Made by a program: the position numbers and the translations under genes
Notes under the pieces: model-generated
Told to the model about the DNA's origin: nothing
What the model saw: the letters and a program-made list of their open reading frames with translations, nothing else
The model's database searches: none
In this document: positions 8,924-18,503 of the stretch, one piece after another
Layout: every line of letters starts with the position of its first letter
Position numbering within the stretch: position 1 is the first letter of the stretch
Assembly: GCA_024276465.1 (NCBI GenBank)
Contig: JAJRXD010000171.1
Span: 1 to 36,990 of the forward strand
Source of the DNA: Deltaproteobacteria bacterium
Lineage (GTDB): Bacteria > Desulfobacterota > WTBG01 > CAIYCZ01 > CAIRTM01
DNA: 36,990 nucleotides
Direction of reading: 5' to 3'

Positions 8924-10285
8924 TCAGGGCAGCAGCATCAGAGGCAAAAAAACAGCTATTGTGGTAAGGCATGCGCTGAATACCGGACTTAGAACTTCCG
9001 AGGTCCCGAGAACAGCCGCCTCTCTGGGCTTCATGCCTTTCTGGATATAGCGATAACAGTTTTCAATAATAACAATTGCATCATCGACAATTATTCCAAC
9101 AACCATCATGAGGCCGAAAAGGCTGCTTGTATTGATACTTTCCCCGATAACCTGCATGAAGATAAAGGTGCACATAAGGGAGACCGGGATGCCTATTGCA
9201 GCAAACAGTGCATTGTGCCAGCCAATAAACAGACAGAGAAGAATCACAACAAAAACCATTCCGAGAAGGGCATTAATGCTCAGCTTTCCAATGGCATCTT
9301 TAATCTGTATGGAACTGTCATTACTGAAAAGAATTTCGCTTCCCGGCGGAAGACAATCAGATTCAAACTCCCCTGCTATCTTTTTTATTGTTTCAACAAT
9401 CCGGATAGTATTGCCATCCTTCTTTTTTGATATATTCAGGGTAACCCCTGGTTTGTCGTTAAAAAATGAGGTGGTGCGGGCATCCTCAAAAGTATCTTTC
9501 ACCTGTGCAATATGGCCTATTTTTACATGCCGGCCTTTTGGATCAGTTCGAATAACAACATTATTAATGGAGTCTGGCCTGTCATATTCGCCGATGGTCC
9601 GAACCAGATATTCTGAATGACCCACCTTAAGGGTGCCTCCGGGAAGGTTAAGGTTGGTTGCCTTGAGAGCAGCTGCAACCTGTTCAATGGAAAAACCATA
9701 TCCGTACAGTTTTTCAGGATCCACATTAACCCATATTTCACGCTCCCGTGTCCCTGTAACCTCAACCTTTGCAATATTTGTAATTTCCAGCAGGCGGTCC
9801 TTCAAATTATCCGAGAGTTGCTTTAACCTTTTCTCAGGCAAATCCCCGGCAATGGTAACCTGAAGCACGGGCAGCATTTCACCTGAACCAATGCCCATAA
9901 CAACAGGGTCTTCGGCATCATCCGGAAGATCAGAGATTTTATCTACTGCTGACCGGAGATCCTGGAGGATTATTTTAAAATCATTATCCGACATGTTTTC
10001 AAACTTAACAAAAAGCGTGGATTGCCCCTCTGAAGATTTTGATGATATGAAATCGATTTTATCAACATCCTTTATCTCGTCTTCAATTGGCCTGGTAATA
10101 AGCTTTTCAATCTCTTCAGGGGATGTGCCCGGGTACACGGTCATGATAAACGCCATATTAAAGGTAACATCAGGCAGAAACTCACGGGGAAGGGTTGAAA
10201 GAGAGAATATACCGAGTGCAAGCACCGCAACCATCAGGGTGTTGGCAGTGACGGGATTATTAACTGAGAGCCTTGCAATATTCAT
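8924..10285 (-). pseudogene. RND efflux pump, N-terminal half (ends at an in-frame TGA)
   Basis: First half of an AcrB-type RND pump, 453 residues. TM1 is followed by the first porter domain (FVKFENMSDNDFKIILQDLRSAVD and following), then TM2-4 with the proton-relay pair in GIIVDDAIVIIEN, and TM5 ending AVFLPLMLLP before TGA at 8924-8926. A glycine codon (GGA) is expected at that position in the family, so one base change explains the stop. It starts two bases after the adaptor stop, so adaptor and pump form one transcription unit. No outer-membrane factor gene is adjacent. The substrate cannot be inferred; the DD relay places it with drug/lipid-type HAE pumps rather than metal pumps. Confidence 0.85.
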
Positions 10286-10287
10286 TA

Positions 10288-11445
10288 TTACTCAATTATC
10301 TTAACCGGACTTCCGTTAAAAAGATTCTCTTGCCCCAGGGTGACTATCCGGTCTCCCGGATTCAGACCTTTTTTGATAATAATACTTGAATCCACAACAG
10401 CCCCCGGCTCTACAGCAATTTTTTTTGCCCGGCCACTCTCTACTGCCCACACAAAACTGCTGTCTGAAGCCTTTGAAACTATCTCCCCGGGCACGATAAT
10501 AACATTTCTGTGCATTTCAGTCTGAATCTCCACCCGTGCAAAAATGCCGGGTTTCAGCAGCGGCTCCTGATTGTTCCAGACTACAATTTCCACAGGGAAT
10601 GTAAGTGTTGCGTCATCTGCTTTCAGGCCCATGCTATAGACCGAACCTGTATATATTTTCCCGGGGTTTAAGGCAGTTGTTACTTTAACAGCCTGTCCTT
10701 CGCGTATTACGGACCACTCCTTTTCCGTGGCCCCTATCCTGATTTTAACCCTGTCTATATCCACAAGCACAGCGATTTTCTGACCAGTTACAACATTGGA
10801 TCCTAACGCTACAAAACGTTCTGCTAAAATACCGCTGAAAGGGCTTTTTATTAAGGTTTCCCGCAGGGTTCTCCTGGCAATTTTAAGGGCAGCCTGTGCT
10901 GAGGCCAAAAGCCCCTGGTCGCTTTTTTCCTTTGCCCGTGCCAGCTCAAGATCGTAAAGGGAAATAATTTTACCCTTAAAAAGCTCCTCTTTTCTTCTCA
11001 GATCGTTATTGCTGTATTGATGGTTTGCTTCAAGCTGCAGTATCTTGGCCTGCGCCTCCTCGAGCCTGTATTGAAGCATTTCGTCATCAATCTTGAGGAT
11101 TGGAGCACCAGGCTCCAGGCGGTCACCGACTTTTGCGTATAATGTTTTTACTTTCCCCGACACCTCCGAGGAAACAACAGCCTCCTGCCACGCCTGTATA
11201 ACAGCCGAGGAGCGAACAAAGCTTGCAATATCACTGTAATGGATCTCAGTCACCTTAACAGGGAATGCCTGTTCAGTTTTTTCCGATTTTTCAAGAGCCT
11301 GCAGTTTTTTCCTTTTTTGAATGCGGGCTGAAAGGGTTGCAATGATAAGAACAATCAAGACAAGTACTGCTGCTAAAATTACTTTATTTCTTTTCCCGGC
11401 TGACCTGGTTTTAGAAAAAGTTTTTGGTCGAATGCTGTTTTGCAT
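10288..11445 (-). CDS. RND periplasmic adaptor (membrane fusion) protein
   Basis: HlyD/AcrA-type adaptor of 385 residues. An N-terminal signal/anchor (KVILAAVLVLIVLIIATL) is followed by the first half of the lipoyl domain (AVVSSEVSGKVKTLYAKVGDRLEPGAPILKID), a short alpha-hairpin (about 120-190), the second lipoyl half (LIKSPFSGILAERFVALGSNVVTGQKIAVLVD), a beta-barrel and a membrane-proximal domain ending NLFNGSPVKIIE. It connects an inner-membrane RND pump to an outer-membrane channel. The pump gene follows two bases later. A TTGACA/TATACT promoter lies upstream. No regulator gene is adjacent. Confidence 0.92.
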   Translation of the reverse strand: MQNSIRPKTFSKTRSAGKRNKVILAAVLVLIVLIIATLSARIQKRKKLQALEKSEKTEQAFPVKVTEIHYSDIASFVRSSAVIQAWQEAVVSSEVSGKVKTLYAKVGDRLEPGAPILKIDDEMLQYRLEEAQAKILQLEANHQYSNNDLRRKEELFKGKIISLYDLELARAKEKSDQGLLASAQAALKIARRTLRETLIKSPFSGILAERFVALGSNVVTGQKIAVLVDIDRVKIRIGATEKEWSVIREGQAVKVTTALNPGKIYTGSVYSMGLKADDATLTFPVEIVVWNNQEPLLKPGIFARVEIQTEMHRNVIIVPGEIVSKASDSSFVWAVESGRAKKIAVEPGAVVDSSIIIKKGLNPGDRIVTLGQENLFNGSPVKIIE

Positions 11446-11482
11446 AAGTATATGTGCGGTCCTAAAAGGTTTGTTTGCTAAT

Positions 11483-11511
11483 AGTATAAAATATAAGCTT
11501 TTTTATGTCAA
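11483..11511 (-). promoter_or_regulatory. sigma70-type promoter of the efflux operon
   Basis: On the minus strand TTGACA (11506-11511) and TATACT (11483-11488) are spaced 17 bases apart, about 40 bases upstream of the adaptor ATG. This is a near-consensus promoter, so the operon looks constitutively transcribable unless repressed. Confidence 0.7.
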
Positions 11512-11636
11512 CATAAAAGCAAAAGCAGCAGGAGTTTCCCCAAAAAAGAGGGATAAAACTCAAAGCAGACAATATTGGTGGCAACAAAGCAAAAATGACA
11601 AGAGGCAAAGTGTTTTTTTAACCCATTGCACCGCAG

Positions 11637-11738
11637 CCGGGCATGAGTGTCTTTCTGCAGATGAAGGGTCCAAACTGTTTGAGTCCCGACTTGGCGGGAC
11701 GAGTTTTTGGACCTGCTGCAGAAGATGCTCATGCTCGG
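11637..11738. repeat. large imperfect stem-loop element
   Basis: About 100 bases fold into one long hairpin. CCGGGCATGAG (11637-11647) pairs with CTCATGCTCGG (11728-11738); CTGCAG boxes pair inside; then GGTCCAAA...GAGTCCCG pairs with CGGGACGAGTTTTTGGACC around the tip CTTGG. It contains no credible coding sequence and resembles the REP-like structured repeats found between genes in many bacterial genomes. Confidence 0.6.
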
Positions 11739-11802
11739 GAAGCCGCAGGCCAAAAAGCAGGTCAAAGATCCCGGGCTTGTCTCGGGAGTGCCTTTTCTTT
11801 TG

Positions 11803-11835
11803 GTACTTTTCTTTGGAGCAAGCAAAGAAAAGTAC
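11803..11835. repeat. perfect 13-bp hairpin
   Basis: GTACTTTTCTTTG (11803-11815) and its exact complement CAAAGAAAAGTAC (11823-11835) flank a 7-base loop GAGCAAG. A smaller hairpin, TCCCG/CGGGA, lies just before it near 11768-11787. There is no T-run, so it is not a standard terminator. It belongs with the preceding large stem-loop as a structured intergenic cluster. Confidence 0.6.
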
Positions 11836-11960
11836 GTATCTGCTGCCATTCTAAATCTCTCAGGATTACTGATTTTCAATCTATCCTGAAATCTTTGGGG
11901 GAAACTCCTGAAAAGCAGAGATCAGGGAAAATACATAATGAATGATTTTCAGTTGCTCAT

Positions 11961-13010
11961 TCATTCGCTGTAATTGGCATATTTTAAATGGCCCTGATCA
12001 TAATAGCTTATATGTGCAAAGTCATTTGCATCCACAGCAAGGGCTGTGTATATGCCTGTTCCCCCACTGTCAACAGTCTCAATGAGCCAGTCATTACCAT
12101 TATATCGGGCATATTTAAGGCTGAAAGCAGCAGCATCCTGATAACTTATATGGGGGTTGCTGTATGAGTCCAGAGCAAGAGACATGTAAAACATTAATCC
12201 CGTTGCTGTGTCTACTGACTCTGTTTGCCAGGTTGTACCATCACCTACAGCATATTCCAGACTGCGGGATGCAAGATCATGATAAGTAATATGGGGTTTG
12301 TCTTTTGTGCCTGAAACAAGGGAAGAAAATATACCGGATCCAGAGCTGGCTACTGTTACGATATTCCAGGTTGCATTGTCATAGACTGCATATTTTAATC
12401 CTGAATCCCCTGGCTGAAAATAACTAATGCGGGGATTACCGGATGTGTCCAGCACAAGGCTGGTATAAATCATCAATGCATATGCATTATCGACCGTTTC
12501 CATATACCAGCCTGCATCCTCACAGGTAGCATGCTTTATCACAGCATCTGTGGGATCAAAGTAACTCATATGCGGCTTTTCATTCCTGTCCAGAGTCATT
12601 GAAGTAAAACACACTAATGCATTTACTGTATCCACTGTCTCTATATTCCATTGTGTACCATCATAGCTGGCATACTTTACAGCGCTGTTTGCAGAATCGA
12701 AATAACTTATATGTGGCCTGTTATCCTGATCCACAGCAATGCAGGAATGTACTCCGTAATCACTAAAAGCTGTATCCACTGTCTCTATATTCCAATGTGT
12801 TCCGTCATACCAGGCATACTTCACACTACCGCTAATATCATCAAAATAGCTTATATGGGGGCTGCCGTCTGAATCCAGAACAATTGAAGTATATTCTCCG
12901 ATAATAGTATCACTGTCAATTGTCTCAATATTCCATCCGGCAAAAAGAGCTTTGGACATAAAAATCATTAATAAAAAAGTAAAAACTCCCAAAAACACTT
13001 TCCCTTTCAT
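11961..13010 (-). CDS. exported repeat protein with 'NPHISY' blade-like motifs
   Basis: Secreted protein of 349 residues. A signal peptide (VFLGVFTFLLMIFMSKALFA) is followed by about seven repeats of some 47 residues. Each has the pattern 'WNIETVD...SLALDS.GNPHISYYD...LKYA.YDGT'. Such repeats suggest a beta-propeller, which is inference from periodicity; no catalytic motif is seen. Start ATG 13010 follows a good GGAGGT site. The same motif occurs in the 600-residue protein at 16462-18243, so the two are diverged paralogues in one cluster of exported proteins. Function unknown; a binding or surface role is plausible. Confidence 0.75.
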   Translation of the reverse strand: MKGKVFLGVFTFLLMIFMSKALFAGWNIETIDSDTIIGEYTSIVLDSDGSPHISYFDDISGSVKYAWYDGTHWNIETVDTAFSDYGVHSCIAVDQDNRPHISYFDSANSAVKYASYDGTQWNIETVDTVNALVCFTSMTLDRNEKPHMSYFDPTDAVIKHATCEDAGWYMETVDNAYALMIYTSLVLDTSGNPRISYFQPGDSGLKYAVYDNATWNIVTVASSGSGIFSSLVSGTKDKPHITYHDLASRSLEYAVGDGTTWQTESVDTATGLMFYMSLALDSYSNPHISYQDAAAFSLKYARYNGNDWLIETVDSGGTGIYTALAVDANDFAHISYYDQGHLKYANYSE

Positions 13011-13061
13011 CGTAACCTCCTGTGCTATTCAGAGAGTATATAGATAGAATCTTGGCATTAT

Positions 13062-15749
13062 CTATTCCGTGCTCATTGCACACCGAAAACCAATGTTGGG
13101 CCTCTGTGTCCCAGGATCTCCTTCCCCTGTTCGATAGGCGGATCTCAGATAAAAACTGTAGCTGTTGTAAGCTCCTCCCCTGAAGACCCTGCCGTGTGAC
13201 GTTGAGACCCCTCCGGGATTGTCTGTAATCCCGTTTTCTTCAGCATACTTGTAATAACCTTTGGCAAACCAGTCATTAAGCCACTCCCAGACATTACCTG
13301 CCATGTCATAGATAACCATTTCCGATCTGCCCTGCTCATAGGAGCCAACTGGAGATACTCTGCCCACACACTCTACTCCGTTATACTTGAAATTTGCATA
13401 AGAACAGTCCGGTTCTGTGTTACCCCATGGATATGATCTCAGGTCTGATCCACGGGCAGCATATTCCCATTCTGCTTCCGTGGGAAGCCTCTTGCCAGCC
13501 CATTTTGCATAGGCATAAGCCTCATACCATGAGACAGCCGTTACAGGAGAATTAGCATGGTTTGAAACAGGATCGTTCAGCCAGTAGGGAGTATCTTCCA
13601 AATTCCATTCAAGAGGATGAGAGATGTTATTTTCCTCTTTCCATTTCCATCCTTTCCAGGGGTCATTTGGAAGCTCATCTTGTGTTACGTCATATCGTGG
13701 CGGGTTTTCAGGGTCATATTCATATCTGTTTATGTCAGCATCTCCATGACATACTGAGCATCTTCCATCCTGAACTAAAACATTTCCTTCGGTGATCTCC
13801 CAGTAACTCCGGGTATCATACCCACCATCATCCAAAAACTGAGAAAACTGATGGTTGGTAATCTCGTACTTGTCTATGTAATATTCGGACAGGGTAACAT
13901 CGTGCAGAGGATATTCGTCAGTATGCCCCAGGCCTTCGGGGCTCCCCATCTTAAAGGTCACCTGATTGATTAAGACCATCTCGTTTCCCGGATATTCACT
14001 GTCAATCTCAACATCTTTTCTGTTACTTGTTCCCAAAGAGTTAACAACATAAACTTCCCCGGAAACTGCCCAGAGAGGAACCGTGCATATGATTTCCTCA
14101 GGAGCCCATGAAATAACTTCTGCTTCAACACCAGGATAAAATATTACATCACCTGTTGATGAGCTGAAGTTGCTGCCTCTGATTGTAATCAGGTCTCCTG
14201 CACTGCCAGAGGAAGGTTCTATTGAATCAATTGAGGGGGCAAAATTTTCCGGATATGGAATTGACAGGAAAAACAGACCTTTTTGATTGCCCTCTGCAAG
14301 CTGAAATGAATTTTCCGGCACATAGATAAACTTTGGGATAAACAGATATCCCGGAAAATAGGGTGTTATAAAGCTGTCATTCAGTGCTATGCCCCCGAAA
14401 AAGATGCTGCCATCCTTGTCGGTCTGAACTGTTTTTTCATCTGTGCTGGTTTTCAGTTTGAAAGTTACACCTCCGGCCCGGGCTCCCTGAACCATTCCTG
14501 AAATGGATGCTCCAAGCTCGTACTGATTTACCTCACTGATTTTAAGCATGGACTGTCTCCATGCCGGGTAGTTTATTACGTTTAAATAATTGTGTTTCAC
14601 TATTCCAGAATTTTCAGCTACCCATATGGTACCTGACCTGTTGTCGTAAACATCAAGGAACTTTAAAAACTTAACCTCCTGGTAGGAGAATTTGAGACAG
14701 TCCCTGAAAGTGCCATATGGAACAGTTACATCTTCCAGTCCTGTGAGAACACTTGTAAGAATAATATCCATATTATTTGAAGAATCATCCTCCAGCTTGT
14801 TTACCAGAGATGATTCAGAGATGTCTTCAGAATACTTTCCCATACCTGCCGGATCAGGGATAAAAAGAACCGGGTCTTCAGGATGTGAAAACTTTGCATA
14901 TGTACCATTCAGGTTAAGCGCGTGTATATAGTAGCCGTTTTCATCTATTGTTTCGTAAAACCACCTTCCGGATTCTTTTCTGACCATTGTTTCCCGGCCG
15001 TTTAATGTTTGTTTTCCGTCAATAACAGTGGTATTTTCCCCACCTCCAAGCCTGGAATATGACCATGTTTTGCCCTGGTCCAGAGGAAAGTAGTCCTGGG
15101 GTGAAAACGAATCAGCCCGTGTCCCTGCTGGATGCTGGCTGCCATCAACAGACGCAGCAGTTAATGTCCATTCCACTCCATGGGTGTCAATAAATTTCAC
15201 CCGGCCTGCCTCTTTTGCCAGCCACCAGGTTTCCTGCTCGTCTCCACTTATCTCAATTTTCAGACAATTATTAAACGTGCCTGCCGGAACAGTGACATCT
15301 TCAACAGAACTTAATCTTACAGTCCTGCTTAAATTAAACTGCCTTGCCGGGATTCCTGTTTCTGTTGTATATGTGGTGACAGGGATTGACTGTGTGACAG
15401 ATTCATCAACAGACAGAGACAAGGGAAGCCATATTGCCGGGGTATCTGCACGATAAGGGCCGGTAACAGCTGCCCTGCGAAAAAAGACAAGGCCTGAATC
15501 CTTCCAAAGAAAACAGGTATACTCGCCGCTGTCTTCCATTATCCTCAGGGCCATCTCTTCAGTAAATGTTTCTTCTTTACCATTTACGACAAAAGATTTT
15601 GTCTCCTCCCCGTTAGAGTATGTCCAGTTATTGCCTAATGATAATGGGAAATAGTGCTGTAAGTTGTAATAAGATTTAGGCTCACAGGAAATCAGGATTG
15701 TTGATAAAAACAGATATATTAAATATTGTCTTTTCACAATGCACCTCAT
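13062..15749 (-). CDS. lipoprotein with TIG domain and formylglycine-generating-enzyme-like domain
   Basis: Up to 895 residues. The lipobox LISC ends a signal peptide; a GTG start at 15737, just after GAGGTG, would give a neater MKRQYLIYLF signal than the ATG at 15749. Two N-terminal repeats begin YFPLSLGNNWTYS and YFPLDQGKTWSYS. An IPT/TIG domain (about 500-585: PSIDSIEPSSGSAGDLITIRG) follows. The C-terminal 300 residues form a SUMF1/FGE fold (MVLINQVTFKMGSPEG, AVSWYEAYAYAKWAGKRLPTEAEWEYAARG, YDMAGNVWEWL, RVFRGGAYNS, IGFRCAM). The paired cysteines of true FGE after RGG are absent (AYNSYSFYLRSAYR), so sulfatase activation is unlikely. An insertion near residue 665 carries CSVCH, a c-type heme-binding pattern. 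Probably a surface protein. Confidence 0.85.
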   Translation of the reverse strand: MRCIVKRQYLIYLFLSTILISCEPKSYYNLQHYFPLSLGNNWTYSNGEETKSFVVNGKEETFTEEMALRIMEDSGEYTCFLWKDSGLVFFRRAAVTGPYRADTPAIWLPLSLSVDESVTQSIPVTTYTTETGIPARQFNLSRTVRLSSVEDVTVPAGTFNNCLKIEISGDEQETWWLAKEAGRVKFIDTHGVEWTLTAASVDGSQHPAGTRADSFSPQDYFPLDQGKTWSYSRLGGGENTTVIDGKQTLNGRETMVRKESGRWFYETIDENGYYIHALNLNGTYAKFSHPEDPVLFIPDPAGMGKYSEDISESSLVNKLEDDSSNNMDIILTSVLTGLEDVTVPYGTFRDCLKFSYQEVKFLKFLDVYDNRSGTIWVAENSGIVKHNYLNVINYPAWRQSMLKISEVNQYELGASISGMVQGARAGGVTFKLKTSTDEKTVQTDKDGSIFFGGIALNDSFITPYFPGYLFIPKFIYVPENSFQLAEGNQKGLFFLSIPYPENFAPSIDSIEPSSGSAGDLITIRGSNFSSSTGDVIFYPGVEAEVISWAPEEIICTVPLWAVSGEVYVVNSLGTSNRKDVEIDSEYPGNEMVLINQVTFKMGSPEGLGHTDEYPLHDVTLSEYYIDKYEITNHQFSQFLDDGGYDTRSYWEITEGNVLVQDGRCSVCHGDADINRYEYDPENPPRYDVTQDELPNDPWKGWKWKEENNISHPLEWNLEDTPYWLNDPVSNHANSPVTAVSWYEAYAYAKWAGKRLPTEAEWEYAARGSDLRSYPWGNTEPDCSYANFKYNGVECVGRVSPVGSYEQGRSEMVIYDMAGNVWEWLNDWFAKGYYKYAEENGITDNPGGVSTSHGRVFRGGAYNSYSFYLRSAYRTGEGDPGTQRPNIGFRCAMSTE

Positions 15750-16461
15750 TTTTTCATTGGATTTGCAGGCTGGAGGGAATTTTACGCAGTTGTCTGTTTC
15801 CCGACTGTTTTACACAATCCCCAGTTTTATTAAATCATGCCTGAAAATCTTTAAAAACTTTCTTCCGGATTTTTACGGGATTATTAGAGATTAGCATAAA
15901 ACATGTCCAAGACAAAGTTTAACTTTTTTTGTAAAGCATCTGCAATCCAGACCACTTCAATTCCCGCCCGAAAAAGTTATTGACGTCAGTCAATCCATGG
16001 AGCCGGTAAAGCAAAAACACGATTGCGCGGCTTAGGAAACAAAGCCCGACTTTAAGAGGAAAGATTCAGGGGAAGTCGCAGATTTTGCATACTTTCATTC
16101 AATTCAGCTGTTTTGATTTTACCCCATTTCTGCAGAAATCTTCCGTGTACCCTTGAAAACAAAAATAAGACAGGTGAAATATCAGCTTGAACTGAAGTTG
16201 ACTGGGTTGAGCTTGTCTATGATGATGAGGAAACTTTAAACTTGTAATATATTTTCCAATATTTCCATTAAAGAAAGATTTGTTTTTTTAAATTTATACC
16301 TTTTTCCTCTTACAGGTGACAACTATCCTAACACTGGGGGGCAGATAACAAAGTTAATCTCACAAGTGACAAAGAAAAATATTGAATATCAAAGCAAGCA
16401 GGAGGAAACTTCAAGGCGATTAAAATTGTTTTTAAGTTCCCCACATTTAAGGCAACGTAAT
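15750..16461. other. intergenic region without a recognisable gene
   Basis: About 700 bases between two minus-strand exported-protein genes. It holds a small inverted repeat, ATTGAC (15979-15984) and GTCAAT (15989-15994), and an AT-rich right half. One short plus-strand stretch near 16190-16245 encodes TEVDWVELVYDDEETLNL before a stop and could be a gene remnant. Nothing here is supported as a gene. Confidence 0.5.
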
Positions 16462-18243
16462 TTACCTAAACTTTCCGTTCCTTATATCTGTTGTCGCTTT
16501 TTCTATTATTGCTTTAAGATTGGGTGATTTTCTGTAAACCTTATCAAGAAACGATATAATTTCTTTTACTTGTGTTTCTGTAAGAGTAAAATAGTTTTTA
16601 TTAAGTATGGATTTAGCAATAGGAGAGAAATTTTCAACAATCTCGAGAAACTGTTTCTTTAATTGAGAATCAGAAATAATGATATTTGCAAGTTCACCTG
16701 TATGATGATAATATGCTCTGATATATTCTGCCCCGTCCGAAGTATTATTCAACACCTCATCTCTTAATGTTCTCAATATTTTTAGGGTAGTATCGTTTTG
16801 AATAAACTGTTCAAATAAACATTGTTGAGGTTCAATGGTTATTCCATTTTCTAAAACAAAAAAACGGTCTATAGAGTTATAGACCTCCACATTCCATGAT
16901 CCATGAACAACTTCATTGAGATCAAAGGAACAGATAATATTATTATTATTTCTTCTCCTTATCTTCGCCAGGATATCATCTTGATCTTTCCTTGTTAACT
17001 TTACAGATACACCATCAATAAAATTGCTTCCGTGAATAATTAATTGAGAATTTTCTTTATCAGATAGTGAGCTTGGAAAAACTTTCTTTACTTTAGGAAC
17101 AGGTATTCCCTCCACCCAGCGTGCATAACTGATCTGTTCAGAATTTTTGTAAACTATGTGTGGATTATCATTGCTGTCCAGTTCTAACTCAATAAAGAAA
17201 TATGTAAATGGCTGGTGGTCTATAACGTCATACATCCAATCATCTTCATAATGAACATATGTTAATTCACGTTCTTTTGCATAACTCAACACGTTGTATA
17301 CAAGGTGGGGTCTGTCCAAACTGTCTAAAACCAAAGAAACAGGGGTGCCACTATAAGCATTTTCGTCTTCGAACATGGTTTCCCAGCCCGATTCACTTTT
17401 CTTAATGAGATTAATGCTCTCAGTTGAGTGATGGTAATATGCTACCCATGGCTGATCATTACTGTCCAGCGCTATTTTTGAGATATCGAGAATACTACAC
17501 TCTTTTGTAAACTCCAGTAGTTCATGATACCATGCTATATCATTATTAATATAAAGATAATTTAATCCTATATCTCTGGGGTCTCTGGTATCGCCAAGGC
17601 ATGTAGCAGTAAAAAATGCGTGACGATTGTTATTGCTGTCAAATGCAAATGTTAAAGATCCAAAATCAGCATACCCAGTGGTTTCATAGGCGTTTTCTAT
17701 CAACCAGTCATTATCCTTATATGCATATCTGATATCATACTTGCCGTTCCATGTAGCACCGCCTTCAGACAGAAGGACTGAATACATGATCCCGGGGTTA
17801 TTATTTTGATCAATAGAAATTGAAGGTTGCCAAACGCCTTCATCAATAGTATCAGTTTGCCACGTATTATTATTTTTATGTAGATAAACCAGTTCTTCTG
17901 TAAAATCAAATGCATTTGTATAGACAATAACTGGGGTGTCTGTATGGTCAATCGCTAAATTTATATATGAAAGACCATCTGCACCAGAAAACATTAATTC
18001 TGTATTCCACTTATCTTCATAAAAACTATAATAATAATCATTTCTTTGTCCCCCTCCGTTTAATCTTTCATGCTTAATATAGGCTATATGGGGATTATCT
18101 TTAGAATCCAGGTCAAAAGAAAGCGACCATACGTCATCAGTATTATTATCTACAGTCTGAATTTGCCACGAAGCATGAACAAAAGAGGAAAAACAAAAAG
18201 TAAACAATATTAAGATCAAATAAATATATTTATTATTTTCCAT
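16462..18243 (-). CDS. exported protein with 'DNPHI.Y' repeats and an IPT-like domain
   Basis: About 593 residues. The ATG at 18243 is chosen because AAGGAA lies about 10 bases upstream and a clear signal peptide follows (YIYLILILFTFCFSSFVHA); an in-frame ATG at 18264 lacks this. Residues 30-380 hold irregular repeats of 'SFDLDSKDNPHIAYI' / 'LALDSNDQPWVAYYHH' type, matching the shorter protein at 11961-13010. A TIG-like domain follows (VPKVKKVFPSSLSDKENSQL), then a helical C-terminal region of about 130 residues. The gene is AT-rich compared with its left-hand neighbours, suggesting transfer or relaxed selection. No enzyme motif; function unknown. Confidence 0.72.
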   Translation of the reverse strand: MENNKYIYLILILFTFCFSSFVHASWQIQTVDNNTDDVWSLSFDLDSKDNPHIAYIKHERLNGGGQRNDYYYSFYEDKWNTELMFSGADGLSYINLAIDHTDTPVIVYTNAFDFTEELVYLHKNNNTWQTDTIDEGVWQPSISIDQNNNPGIMYSVLLSEGGATWNGKYDIRYAYKDNDWLIENAYETTGYADFGSLTFAFDSNNNRHAFFTATCLGDTRDPRDIGLNYLYINNDIAWYHELLEFTKECSILDISKIALDSNDQPWVAYYHHSTESINLIKKSESGWETMFEDENAYSGTPVSLVLDSLDRPHLVYNVLSYAKERELTYVHYEDDWMYDVIDHQPFTYFFIELELDSNDNPHIVYKNSEQISYARWVEGIPVPKVKKVFPSSLSDKENSQLIIHGSNFIDGVSVKLTRKDQDDILAKIRRRNNNNIICSFDLNEVVHGSWNVEVYNSIDRFFVLENGITIEPQQCLFEQFIQNDTTLKILRTLRDEVLNNTSDGAEYIRAYYHHTGELANIIISDSQLKKQFLEIVENFSPIAKSILNKNYFTLTETQVKEIISFLDKVYRKSPNLKAIIEKATTDIRNGKFR

Positions 18244-18503
18244 TATAATTAATTCCTTTAGCATAAATTTTTCACTACAGGGATGATTTAATAGGAGCTT
18301 GTGTGAATTATATACACCATCAGAGAGACTGTGTCATAATAATTGATTTGTAAAAATGGCACTATCTCAGATTAGCCCGTAATAATTATTTTTAGATATT
18401 GAAAAGTAAAAATCCCTCCCGAAAACAATTCCTTCATGGTCAAATCTAAATTATAACCCAGTCTTATAGAAGATGGTTTGTAATAGAATAATATAAATAA
18501 TAA

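Noticed and set aside
8924-8926. TGA read as selenocysteine or glycine in the RND gene
   Set aside because: No convincing SECIS-like hairpin directly follows, the family has glycine there, and many genes in the window end in TGA, so a recoded genetic code is excluded.
11508-11879. Possible 123-residue minus-strand gene
   Set aside because: It runs through the stem-loop cluster, lacks a plausible ribosome site and shows no family features; the opposite strand is equally open, as palindromes produce.
13062-15749. True formylglycine-generating enzyme (sulfatase activator)
   Set aside because: The catalytic cysteines after RGG are missing and no sulfatase gene is nearby.
16190-16245. Short coding-like peptide remnant upstream of the 600-residue exported protein
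   Set aside because: Too short, bounded by stops, and no family recognised.
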